Source: Pycnopodia helianthoides (taxonomy: Eukaryota > Echinodermata > Asteroidea > Forcipulatida > Asteriidae). From it: a DNA stretch of 64,000 nucleotides. Below, piece after piece: positions 32,601 through 44,600 of the stretch (position 1 is the stretch's first letter; each line of letters opens with the position of its first letter). The DNA is taken from contig CM063249.1 in the NCBI GenBank assembly GCA_032158295.1, positions 12,466,139 to 12,530,138 on the forward strand, given 5' to 3'. The position numbers and the translations under genes are program-made. The notes under the pieces were generated by a model, which made no database searches, was not told where the DNA came from, and worked only from the letters and a program-made list of their open reading frames with translations.

Positions 32601-35600
32601 CGTTTGTTGAACCTATATGATTTCATGCAAATGTGTAATCGGTTTTTCACTATTTTCTCGTGACCCAGATGGCCGATCGATCTCAAACTTCTACAGGTTT
32701 GTCAGTTTATGTATGTGGTGGATTGCATAAAGTGCTTACACTGCCAGCAACTGTTTTGTTAGCAAAAACCAATTCTGTAATGTTCCTTTAAATGCAATGA
32801 TCAGATTTTAAAGTGATACTCTACAAGAATTCACCTCTCGTGATTAATCTTCATTTTATATCCTGATTCCCCCCCCCCTCCAAAAACAAACAGGGATTAG
32901 TGGCATGGCGGAGGTCTTCCTTCACCCAGTCTGATATTATTTGACTAAGGGGCTTAAGGGGAAGATATTTACACAGAAGGCTCATACCCAACAGTAGTGT
33001 GACCAATCCAGACGGCTTACTTGAGACCAGCAATCCGCAATAATTAGCTTAATGCAGGGACAGATTACCCCATTGAGGTGTGTATCTGCGCTTCTTGAGT
33101 AGGCTTATAATTGTACATGGTCACTACACAGCACAATGAGCAATTTGCATTCAACGAGTTAATGGCTTAATTAGCATTTTTTTTTAATGGAGTAAAAAGG
33201 TTTATTAAATAGGTGCCGAGAGGACGATGAATTCATGAGATGTGACTGTATAATTGAGTCACACCCTTGTAAAGTATGTCAGTGATGAGTTTCCTTATAA
33301 TAAAATACATAATGCAAAAGAAAATGTGCTAGTACACATACAGTATTCATGATAATGATATGCAGCTTTTAGGCCAAATAGAAAGAAACATGTTTAGCGT
33401 CTCCGCCCGCTTCCTTTTGAGAGGCCGCCTCCTTTTTTCGTTTTTTTTTAAGGAAATTTTTTTACATCTCTGACAACAAAAATCTATTTTTAAATACATA
33501 ACCATAAGTATATTTGACTATAGCACATACAAAAACACACAGAAAAAAGCTGGCAACCATCTTTAAAAAATAGCCTGGCCAGTTGTCTTGAAAAATGTGA
33601 CGAGCGGCCATTAGAAGAAAAAAAAAAGAAAAAAAAGGGCCCGCCTCTTCCTCTTTTTCAAAAAGGCAGGACGCTAAACATGTTTGTTTTTTATTTTGCC
33701 TTATACATTCTAGTACAGTAGCTACAATGTTGTATGTACACACATGTACACAATTGTAGATACATGGTCAAGGCACTTTACAACATTATTATCTCTGTTC
33801 ATCTGGCATACATCAGGCCTGGAATTACGTTGAGGCCACAGAGAGGCCATGGCCTCTGTTGCCCCTGGTCCTGGCCTTGGTGTCCCTTCAAAACCTTTCC
33901 ATAGACTTCAATATTTTCCAATGGAAGTGCCCTTTGCAAAATGAAAATGGCTTTACCCTCTCATAGATCAAAATTCCAGGCCTGCGTACATGTACTGTAC
34001 TTAGACCAGATGTCCCTCAAATGTTCTCAACTGGGGAGCATACATGTACCTAATGTACACGTACCCCAAAGCTGCTTATAAATTATATAAGCGATAACGG
34101 GTAAATCCAGCACAATCTCAGCCCTTGCAGGTTCCCATTTGTACACTGTCTGGGGTAAGAGAAGCAATTATGGTTAATTGCCTTGCTGAAGGCATCATGA
34201 CCGGGAGTCGAACCCATGTCACTATGATGATTCAGCTATCAGTACTAACTTGAGTCTGATGCACTATCGCTTGACCAGACATGCCAGTATCAATAGCTAA
34301 CTCAAAAATGTCCTGACTCAAAGTGTGCACAAGACATGTTCAGTCTAGACATTTTTCTCTGCAGATTTGCTGAATGAGGTTGCTGCCTGCATGTAAATTG
34401 ATACAGTGGGTGTAAGAGACTCTCTTCAGTATGTAAAAAATGCTGCAAAGAAATTCAATGTATTATCCAATATGTAAATGTACATGTTTTCCATTTTTCA
34501 AGAAATTTAAAACAAATTTAAAAAAATAGTCATCTGGGCCCCTATTTCATGGCACATGGCCAGTAACCACGCAACTGAACAAGCTTTGCAGTCTGGTGTT
34601 TTTCCAAACACGTACATGTTTGTAATAGATTTACTGGTCATATATTTTAGCTTTTCATTTCCAAACCTCTTGCATGCAATTCGAAAGGGGAGGGGGGGGT
34701 ATTCTGAATGTGTTCCGCTAACGCAGCCAAAGGTTTGAAGTGTATAATTGCAAAAATATACACGCAGGTGTGCGGAGCTAGGAATGTAATTATGTCTAGT
34801 GGATAAGTAATCCTACATGTAGTGTTTGTAATCTGTTTATGTGTGTGTTTGTTTGTGTGTGTGTCTTGTAATCATCGGATACTCAATGGACCGTGGGTGG
34901 ACGGCACCTTTCTATGCTTGGTCACTTTCTGCGGTAACCATCAACCGTGAACGCTGATAAACTGACTGAATGTAATGAAGATTCATCAGAGCTGATGGTA
35001 CATTTCACATTGTACAATGATTGAAGACTATACTCGGGGCTTGAATTCGGGGTAAATTCTACAAGACTGCAGGGCCTGTACATTGTGGCTCAAAATGTTT
35101 ACCGGACTAGAATTTATTTTACAAGACCAGGGCTGGATTTCAAAGAGTTCAAACTGATGATCGTAACTGCAAATCCATCGCAGTTGCTTAGCAAAGAGTG
35201 ATGTCACAATGCAAATCACTATGGTAATACTGATAACTCATCTTAAGATGAATCTTAGTGCTTTGTGAAATCGACCCCTGAGTTATCTTAGATGGGATGT
35301 AACCAGCACTAAGAGAAGATTTATCTCATTTGTTAATTGCATTGATCACACTCTATAGTCCACTTATGAATATCATTTATTTCTAATAAAGATATTACAC
35401 ACTACAGTGAGGTGTTATTATTCAACTGTAAAACACAAGACTTGCCAGACTTGTCTGGGCCCAATTTCATAGAGCTGCTTAAGCACAAAAAGTAACTAAG
35501 CATAACAAAGTTATGCTTACCAGAATAAGGTCACCAGCCAAACTACTATGTCCTTAAGTACAATTTGTGACTGGTTTCCTGCTTATTTCTGCTTAGCAGG

Positions 35601-38600
35601 CAGTTGTTAAGCAATATTTTCTGCTTAAGCAGCTCTATGAAATTGGGCCCTGGTCATGAGTTTATTGGCCTGGGACTAAAATCATTGGCCTTGGGTCTGC
35701 AGTCCAGTGTAAAATTTTAACCCTGCTCCTAAGTTTGCTTGTAAAAAATAAATGTATGTGATGGGTGATAGTGACCATTGAGGTTTTTGCCACCTCCATG
35801 AAATGCTTCCCTCAATGTAGTGACTTCAGCTTGGTTGTGACTTACATGTCATTGGCAGAAATATCTTCTCCAACTTAATGTACATGATGGTACAGCAAAT
35901 GGTCCCAAATTCTCCAAGACCCCAAACTGGGAAAGTTGGTGGAGTTTGTTAAAATATTATAATGCAGGCCCACTTTAACATTTAGCCCTTCCGGATCCCA
36001 TGCTAACATTCATGCATGCGTAAAGACACTATTGGTTTGCAGATGCCATGTAGAATTATGCACAAGGCAGATGCACAAATGTGTTGCATCATGCTGTCAT
36101 CAGTACCATTATGCCAGCCAGTAGTGTTAGTGCGCATGCACGCGCCATGTACCATTCATTGCTTATCATTGAAACAGGTGTACAAATCTTACCAAAGTTC
36201 AAACATTTGGCATGTTTGGACGACCATAGAGTGGAGGATTTTGGGAGTATGAGAGGGTCTCTAGCCAAAGTCTCTAGGGGGTCTATATAGCTGAAGACAC
36301 TTGGGAAGGGGGGGGGTCTATAGCTGAAAATGCTAACTGTGGGTCTATACCCAAAGACGGGTGGGAGGGGGGGTCTTACTTGAAATTGTAGCACTTCAGA
36401 ATTCAATAAGAAAGGAGATTTCCAATATCCATTATCCAACCCTTCGGATGTGGGTGTCAACCAAATTTGTTGAGGCTTGGGGACATCACACGTGATTGTG
36501 TTAAAGGTTGACTACATGTACATGTACATGTAAGGTCACATCAGCTTTTATAGAGCCTTAATCACTATGCTTCAGTTTTGCCCTACACACTGCTGATGCA
36601 AGCACTGTGTTACATGTACTATGATTTCTGACTCTGGTATAAAAAAAAACCCAAAAGGAAACAAAAAGTTCCCTGTGTGGATTTAGAACCACTATACTCT
36701 GCAGTTGAGAATCTTTACACAATTGTCTATGGAGATTGTGAGAATGTTTCCCCCTAATATATTCAGTAAGCAGACTCTGTGTGGGTCATCTATCTGTTGT
36801 TTTGTTTATTTTCAACGGATGACTCGATGACAGTTGTCAGTTCCTAGTCAGTTGTGGCTCATGTTGTTGACCATTAATTCATTTTCCAATCAGGCAAACT
36901 TCAGTGCGCAAGTTCTTAATTGCAACTGAGGAGATGAACAGAGTACCCTGTACACATGTACCTTGAAGTACAAGCCATCCATGCATTAAACACTCAGGGC
37001 ATCTGTCTTCCTAGATATTGGATATTGATTTTCTTTTTAAATGCTGTTTGTTTTTTAAAAGGTTGGTCCTTCAGGATTTGTGTACACAACGATACTGCAT
37101 TGTTACAATCAGTCAATACACACACTGGTTGTATTTAAATGTGTGGGGGGTTGACTTATTGCTCGTATACACACACACCAGGCTTACATCAAACAAACAA
37201 TTACAACATTGTTGTCAGAACATGGCTAATAAATTGACAAATCTGGAAAAGGATGAAGATGTAGGTTTCAGTTCAGAGAAGTTGTTTGTATGAAGAAGAA
37301 AAAAATACAATCAATTCGTCGGCTCAGGACTTTAATTGCATTGGGTGCAGTTTGTATGATTTCATAAAATTGCTTTTGCATATTTTGGAGCTCATGTAAA
37401 TGGGGTTAAATTGATCAGAAAGAGTGGTCTCCAAAGTAATGCGCCGTATTTTTGACCGCGTGAGGGCGCTCTCAAAAATAATTGTATCACTTCCGGGGGT
37501 ATAACTTAAGCGATTATCGTCTGCTCAGGTAGCTGTGTACAGTTTTAACATCGGCGTTCTGTCACTTCTGTGCGCGAGAGAGTTAGTTAGTGCTTCTAGA
37601 ATCTAAGGTGGATTAATAACGGCTCCTTTAAAGAAATAAAGAGCCCTGTAAAAATATCAGAACTGGCAGTTAAGCGTGGCTCATCATCTTTCCTCTTTAA
37701 TATAATCTCCGCAAAAAAACTGCTTCAAATACTTCCTCCAGACAGTTAATGACTAAAACACATTACTACCAGACGGAAAATAAGACCTTTAAAGGAGCCG
37801 TTATTACCTTAGATTCTAGAAGCACTGACTAAACTCTCTTGCGCACAGAAGTGACAGAACGCCGATGCTAAACTGTACACGGGTAGCTGAGCAGACGATA
37901 AGTTATACCCCCGGAAGTGATAAAAATGTTTTTGAGAGCGCCCTCACGCGGTCAAAAATACGGCGCATTGTTTGGCAAAAAGAAACATTCATTTCCCCAG
38001 AAAGAAAAGTTATATTTGTGTGGATTTTGATTTATGTTTTTCAGATTTATTTTCTTTTTTCTTTTTTAGCGAAACCACAAGAGAAACTTACTTGATCAAT
38101 TTTAGAACAATTTGGGGTTAAACAAAAAAATAATTGACTAGAGTGGAACTTGAACCTGTGACCTCCGGATTAACATGCCAACGCTCTACATATTTGTTTG
38201 GGGTTGCCAGTCTGAAAAACGAACATAATCATGTTACTCCACCCCAACATTTGTTGACACATTTCAATAATTTGTATGCTTTAATGTTCACTACAATATG
38301 GAGACCGAGAAAAAAAACCAAAAAGGGAGAAGAAAAGGTCTCCATAGGAGGGGAATTCTAAGGACTGGGGTGCTCCACAAGGAACAAAGGAAAGAACAAA
38401 AGATGTCTCCACAGGGATGTAAAAAATAGAATGGGTGTTGTAAGATCTGTTCGCTGGCCCAGTGATAAGCAATTGTTATTTACACACCCTATTTTTAGAG
38501 GATAATACAAAAGTAGGGTGTGTAAATTTGAAAAAAAGTCATAAAGGATGTCCAGTTCTGCCTTGCTGGCTAACAGGCCCGGTATTTCTTGGAGCCCGTA

Positions 38601-41600
38601 CTGGAATGACCTCTGTTGTCGCCCATGTCTTGGGCCATTAATGTCCCTTCAAAATATACATGATGTAGACTTTAAGATTTTTCCAAGATGTAGATGGCCT
38701 TTGCCTGTTGGAAAGATGACATTCAAGGCCATGTCTGTAGTTGGTCGGTACCTGTACCTAATTGCTACATTGTATGCTAGTTTAATGTTGAGGCAGATTT
38801 ATGCACAATGTAGCCCCTGCACATCCAGACACTTGCCAACTTGAAACAAATGCAAATTCTTCGGAAGTAGCAGAAAGGGATTGATGAAGGTGTAGCTTTG
38901 ACATTCAGCCAATAAGCATGGTAAGGGACGGCACGGTTAAGAAACGTGACCAAGATGGGATTGCTATTTGCCTTCTCCACTTATCCTGACCTACTTTCCC
39001 CAGTATGTCCACTAATTACGACATTTAGGGATAAGGGATAAGGGTGTGTTGTAATACCCTAGGGCCAGTCAGGGCTTTAAATGCTCTCCACTTTACTCAA
39101 TTTTACTCAGGGGGCTTTTGCTGGGCTCGTGCTTTATTCTAATAGGCTGATGTAGATTTGATTTGATTATTCTCCATACCTAGTCAGTTGGTGATATCAC
39201 TTTGTTTTGCAATTAGCGATACGCCCATTTAGAAAAATGTGATGCCTTCAGTCATAGCACATGTGTTTCACCGTATAGTCCTACGTGCAGTTTATAGTCA
39301 TACATGTAACTTCTTGCCTTGGCCCAATTTTTATGGCACTGTTTGGAAATCTGCACTACGGCCATAGAATCACATTCTTTACAGGGCGCTTTCGGGGCAG
39401 AATTTGTGGTGAACAGTGCAAGGAAATTGGGCCTTGATCAGCTGACTTCCTCTTTCGCCCAGGCTCAGTCTTCAGAACCACAGAAAACTGAAAAACACTA
39501 CTAAGTTATTTAAGGCTGTTTCCTCTATTTTTGTAACATCAAAGTTGCATGTGGGTAACATTTGTCCTCATTATTAAAATAGTTCTTACCTTTGACTCAA
39601 TTATTTCATGTAACTTATGACTTTGAGTGTGAAAGTGTTTGTTACAGTTTAAACTGTTAAAATGTATTTTAACAAAAAATATGGTGAACAATGTATCATT
39701 TAACATGGCCACTGTGTCAGTGTTACGTCCAAGTTTTTATTGTGAAGCCTTTTTCAACACTCGAATAAATTATTATGGAAGCTCATAAATTGTGTACTAT
39801 AGCAAGACACACAAGGCACCAAGGAAAGCATTCGTTATGGTAGTCGGTGATACGAACAATGACGCCATGTCTTGTGACATTTCATGACGTCTTTATTACA
39901 TACGTCCGCTCATTTTCCAAGTCCTGCCATTTCTGTTTCAAAACATTATTGTGTAGAATGAACTTGAGTAAGATCCCATACGTAGATCTGCGTATTGAAT
40001 TTTTTGTCCAACATGGAATAATATTTTTGAGCTTGATTCAAGTAAATGTACACATGTTCGGCCTGGAATTTCATCTTTGAGAGGGCAAGGCCATTTTCAA
40101 TTTGCAAAGGGCACTTCCAGCGGAAAATCTTCAAGTCAACGTCCATGGGAAACTGGAGAAGGGGCACCAAGGCCAAGACTCGGGGCAACAGTGGCCTGAA
40201 GTGTACATACATGTATTCGTACTTATGTGCATGTCAAGACTAACTTTCCCTTATCCGAACACCTTTTTTAAAATGTTACAATAGATGTTGGATTTGAATC
40301 GGACAGCTGCTTAACTGACGCTGCAGATTTATAGGATTCAAACTGTCCCTAGCTACCGGACAGTCTTGGTGTTCTAGTGGTACATGTAAGACATCTGCTC
40401 AAGAATGGCAAAGGTCGAGGGTTTGAATCCCACCTGAGTAATATGCCTGTGGATTTTTTTCACAGGACTCGGGGAAAGTACTGATTATACAGTGCTTTAA
40501 CACACATCGGTGTGTACACCCATTCCTATTTTTGCATCCCTGTGGAGACATCTTTTGTTCTTTCCTTTGTCCCTGTAGTTAAGAACCTCCCATAGACTTT
40601 GTACACAAAATTCCTTGTGGAGCAACCCAGTCTTTAGAATTTCCCTATGGAGACCCTCTGTTGTCCCTTTTCTGTTTTGTTCTCGGTCTCCATAAGGTAG
40701 TGAATATGAAATCACATGTATGGGTATTTAAACACACATAGCATTTGTTATTTTGTTATAACCTTTCTGTGTTGGGTGTTGATCACACTTTCTTGTCGCA
40801 ACCTTAACAAACACTTTCTGTTTTTATCTATTACTCATTCAAATCTGATTGGACTTAGTTCGGATTTAATATGACTCAATTTCGACTTAAAGGTAGGTTC
40901 ATAGAATGGTTTTTGTCAACGTAACGCTGATTTATTGGCAAAGGTATTAAGAAAGATACAATAAAAGTCACATGTGAAAGTTTCGGCTGAATACAGTGTC
41001 TATTTGTTGAGAAAACAGAAAACAAACTGACACGGTATTTTCACAAGAACATAGAATCCATCCACGTTTAGTGAGGTGACAGCGGCATCTCTGGCCACAG
41101 CATTTGCAAACTGACTCCAACCCTCAGAAATCTGAAAAACGATTCATGCATGAATCGTTCAGATTCAATTGTTTTTATTGATTTCTAAACAACGGGGGCA
41201 TTTCAGACGAAATAATTTCGCAGGATGCTTCCTACCATTACCGTCTTTATAAAAAGTAAGCTTTTGAATAGAAATTACCCCCAAAATGGCGGGGGAAGGG
41301 CTAGAATTTGGTGGAAAAACCCACAAGACTGCAGGGCTTGTAGCTAAAAATATTTACTGGACCGGAATTTTGAATTGAGAAGAAAAAATGCCAACACAGG
41401 TTAATAAATGAACTGTTTGAATTTGAAAAAGTACTGCCAGAAGATTTATCTCATTTGTATGTTATGGGTAAGTAGTCTTCGATAATCAACAGAACTGTAT
41501 TTATCAGACTGAAAGTCAACAAGACCGCCGGACATGAGTTTAGTGGCCCGATGCTAACATCACTGGCCTCGGGCCAGCGGTCCAGTGTAAAATTTGAGCA

Positions 41601-44600
41601 TTGGGGGGGGGGGGTCATTTACCAAAGTATGACCCTACATGTACCTTTAATATGATGTTTGTTCTCAACAACATCTTCAGTCAAGTACTCTAATATATCT
41701 GTGGAGCTGTTACTCATTAATCCATCTCTTTCCTCTACTTCCAGACGGCTCGTCGACAAGCTTGACAACATGAAGAAGAACGCATTGGGTAATGGCTCAG
41801 GCAAGTGCGTCTTGTGCGGGGATGAGTTCGGCCTTCTTGGTGCCTCTCCACTGTCCTGTCACGACTGCTATAAGGTGCTTATACGGTTGCCATGGCAATA
41901 ATGTGTGTCCTTAATCAGTAATCGTGCATGAGCAGTCAGAGTCAATTTAGTTGAGGAGGAGGAGGAGGAGGAGGAGAGGGTGTTGGGTGTTAAAGCACAC
42001 GCCAACAATCTGGCAAAGACCAGTATCCGCACTTATGTAGCGACCCAACATATACACACACTTGTGAAAGTTTAAGCTCAATCGGTCATCGGAGTCATAA
42101 AAAAAAAAGTTTTTTTTTAAAACCTGATATCGGGCATGACGTTCTTCCTACTTTAATCTGAATTTGATTTTTCCTTTAGTTCTCAGGAAAATTAGCAAAA
42201 TTAGTAAAATAGCAGCCAAAGACTATCCTTCGTAAATATAGGTCAGCCCCTTGTTGAAATGTTCCTATTTTTTTCCGAAGGCCAAATATCATGCCCGTTT
42301 TATTATTAATTTTTTTGAAAATTGGGTTTTGGACTCGAGAGATCAATACTGTCCAGGCTTGTCACAAAAGAATATTTCAAGTGAAGTACTCTCCTCCATG
42401 AAATCCTGAGACAGGAATAAGAAATGTCAGACTTTTTATCTGAATTCTGACTTTTTATGTCTGCCTGGAGACAAAAGTAGCTGGTAATTTCCTCAGATAT
42501 AAATGAATCGCGCTAGCACCGAGGATACTGTTCCTGAGAGCTCATTGAAATCTATAACTCAAGGGGTTGCAAAAAAGGGTGGAAATCGCCATCATTTCAA
42601 CATAGGCCCTAAAATGTTCAATCTAGTTTCAGACCTTTTTGTCAGCAATGACTCTCAATACCCCTGTTACAATTTAAAGTTGTGTGAGAATCCGTGAACG
42701 TTTATAATTTCAATCTCACCAATGTTGTGCACACCCTTAAACTGTTCACAGTCCTTTCACGTTCTGGTGTCCATGGCAATATTTTTTTCATAAAAAAAGC
42801 GTGTAAAACAACACTTTAGGGGAAGACTGGGAAAGTGTCATTTCTACAAGAAGGTGCTTGGCTGCCGTCACTTTTTGACTCGTGGGATATGTTTTTTTTT
42901 TTTTTTCGTTTTTTTTTTCCACTGCTTGGTTGTTTGAAGTGAGAGCGCGCTTCTCATGTTAGGTGCTGCTGCACTTTGAAAAGGTGTTAAGTTCCAGTGT
43001 CTTTGTGTAATAAACAAGCCGTGCTGACAAGATTTGTGTCGTGAAATAATCACCTTTCAGTTTGAATGGGTTTTTTTTTTTGGGGGGGGGGTGTCGGGAG
43101 GATAATCCCAAGATGCCACTGCACTCTGTCCACTCGCGTTTCTTTCATATATATTCAAGGTAATGTACGTGTACGCACATTGGTTGCCGTGGTGATATTG
43201 ATGTCATTCAACAGTGATGTATGAGTAACCGTAGCTTGAAGGGACGGAGGGTTTGGTCCCGAGATGAAATCTCAACCTGCGTTGTTTTGCCACCTCAAGA
43301 AACTTTCAGTGTGTCAGCACAATCAATATGCCATGCATCATACAGGGTGTGTGTGTGTGGCACACGTACTGTGTACATGTAAATTGCATGTTCATCAGCC
43401 CGCCAAATGGCTACCTGTGATCAGCAGACCTTATAATCTGGTACTTAATGGCCATCTTTCTTTGGGCCTGTCTCACTTATTGGCCTCCATTTAACTCGGT
43501 GTAGTCTAAGATGAGGCTTGAAGGGAAATTTAGTCTGGTTCCCCTCGTAATGAAATGAGAGATGTTATCGGTGTCATTGGGTGTGTGCGGGAGTCAGGAC
43601 ATAAATGGCTGGAGTAAATCTTTCAGACGGGTGAATGCGTGATGACTAAAATGATGAGCATTTTCTTCAGGAAGTCTTTAGTGGGCCATTTGTTTTATGG
43701 GCCGTTCAGAATCATCAATGTTTAGAAAGCTCGAAATTCAGTTTTTCAATAAAAATGGCAAACATTTAAAAGTGAAAAAATGAAAGTACTCGGGGGCCTC
43801 TTCCAGATCGTCTGTCATGTCTGTGCTGTCCATTGTTATTGGTCAACCTTGTTTCGATAGCCGACCTCTGCGCTCGATGGGGATAATGGGTGGATTTCCT
43901 CTTCTGCTTCAACTACAAAGTTGCATGCTGGAAGCCAGAAAAAAGCCATTGAAAACTCCTGAGCTGGGAGAACATTGATCTAAAATATCTGAGGCATTAC
44001 TTTGTTCTTCAGTGAATAGGGTGTCAATATTTAGAAAACTAATTTTAGGGTGGGCAGATCAAATTAATTCGGACAAACAGATCAAAGTTTCATTGACTTA
44101 TCTGAATGGGCGCTTAGATACAAAGTCCCCAATGTGAGTGCCCCTAATTTGATTAATCCGTAACTTTCAAACAAAGGGTTGTTACAATTTTGCTAGGGGT
44201 TCGTAATAAAACAAGTTTGTTTATAAAATATTTGTGAGATGACGCAGCAATTACCGCTCAAAAGTGTTATAAAATTTAGGCCCTGGTTTTTCAGTAAACT
44301 TCTATACAGCCGTGAAAAAGCTTGCAAGCTTTCTGGCATGTAGAGTACAGTTGGTCGGCTTTTGCATATTTTTTAGCTTCTGGTATAGAGTTTATTGATC
44401 ACGAGTGGCCTCCAGAGTAATTGTTTGACAAAAACAAACTTTCTTTTTCCAAGAAAAACATTTATATTACAATGTATGAGGATTTATTCTTATAATTATT
44501 ATGAGGATTTATATTTTTGTTGCGGTCAAATTGATGCGCATTTTTCATTTGACGCCCTTCTGATCATTATGGATATGAAATTGCATTTAACGACCTTGTA

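Larger units (their letters stand above)
31641..41744 (+). other. Rab effector intron 2 (10.1 kb)
   Basis: Contains B copy 4, K copies (33814, 38573, 40059), a degenerate S1 SINE (34120), F copy 2 nested in N repeat, foldback J, an S4 element, an S3 head, D copy 2, N repeat, and the candidate nested terminal exon at 39385. No further Rab effector exon is expected because phases of exons 2 and 3 fit. Confidence 0.75.
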
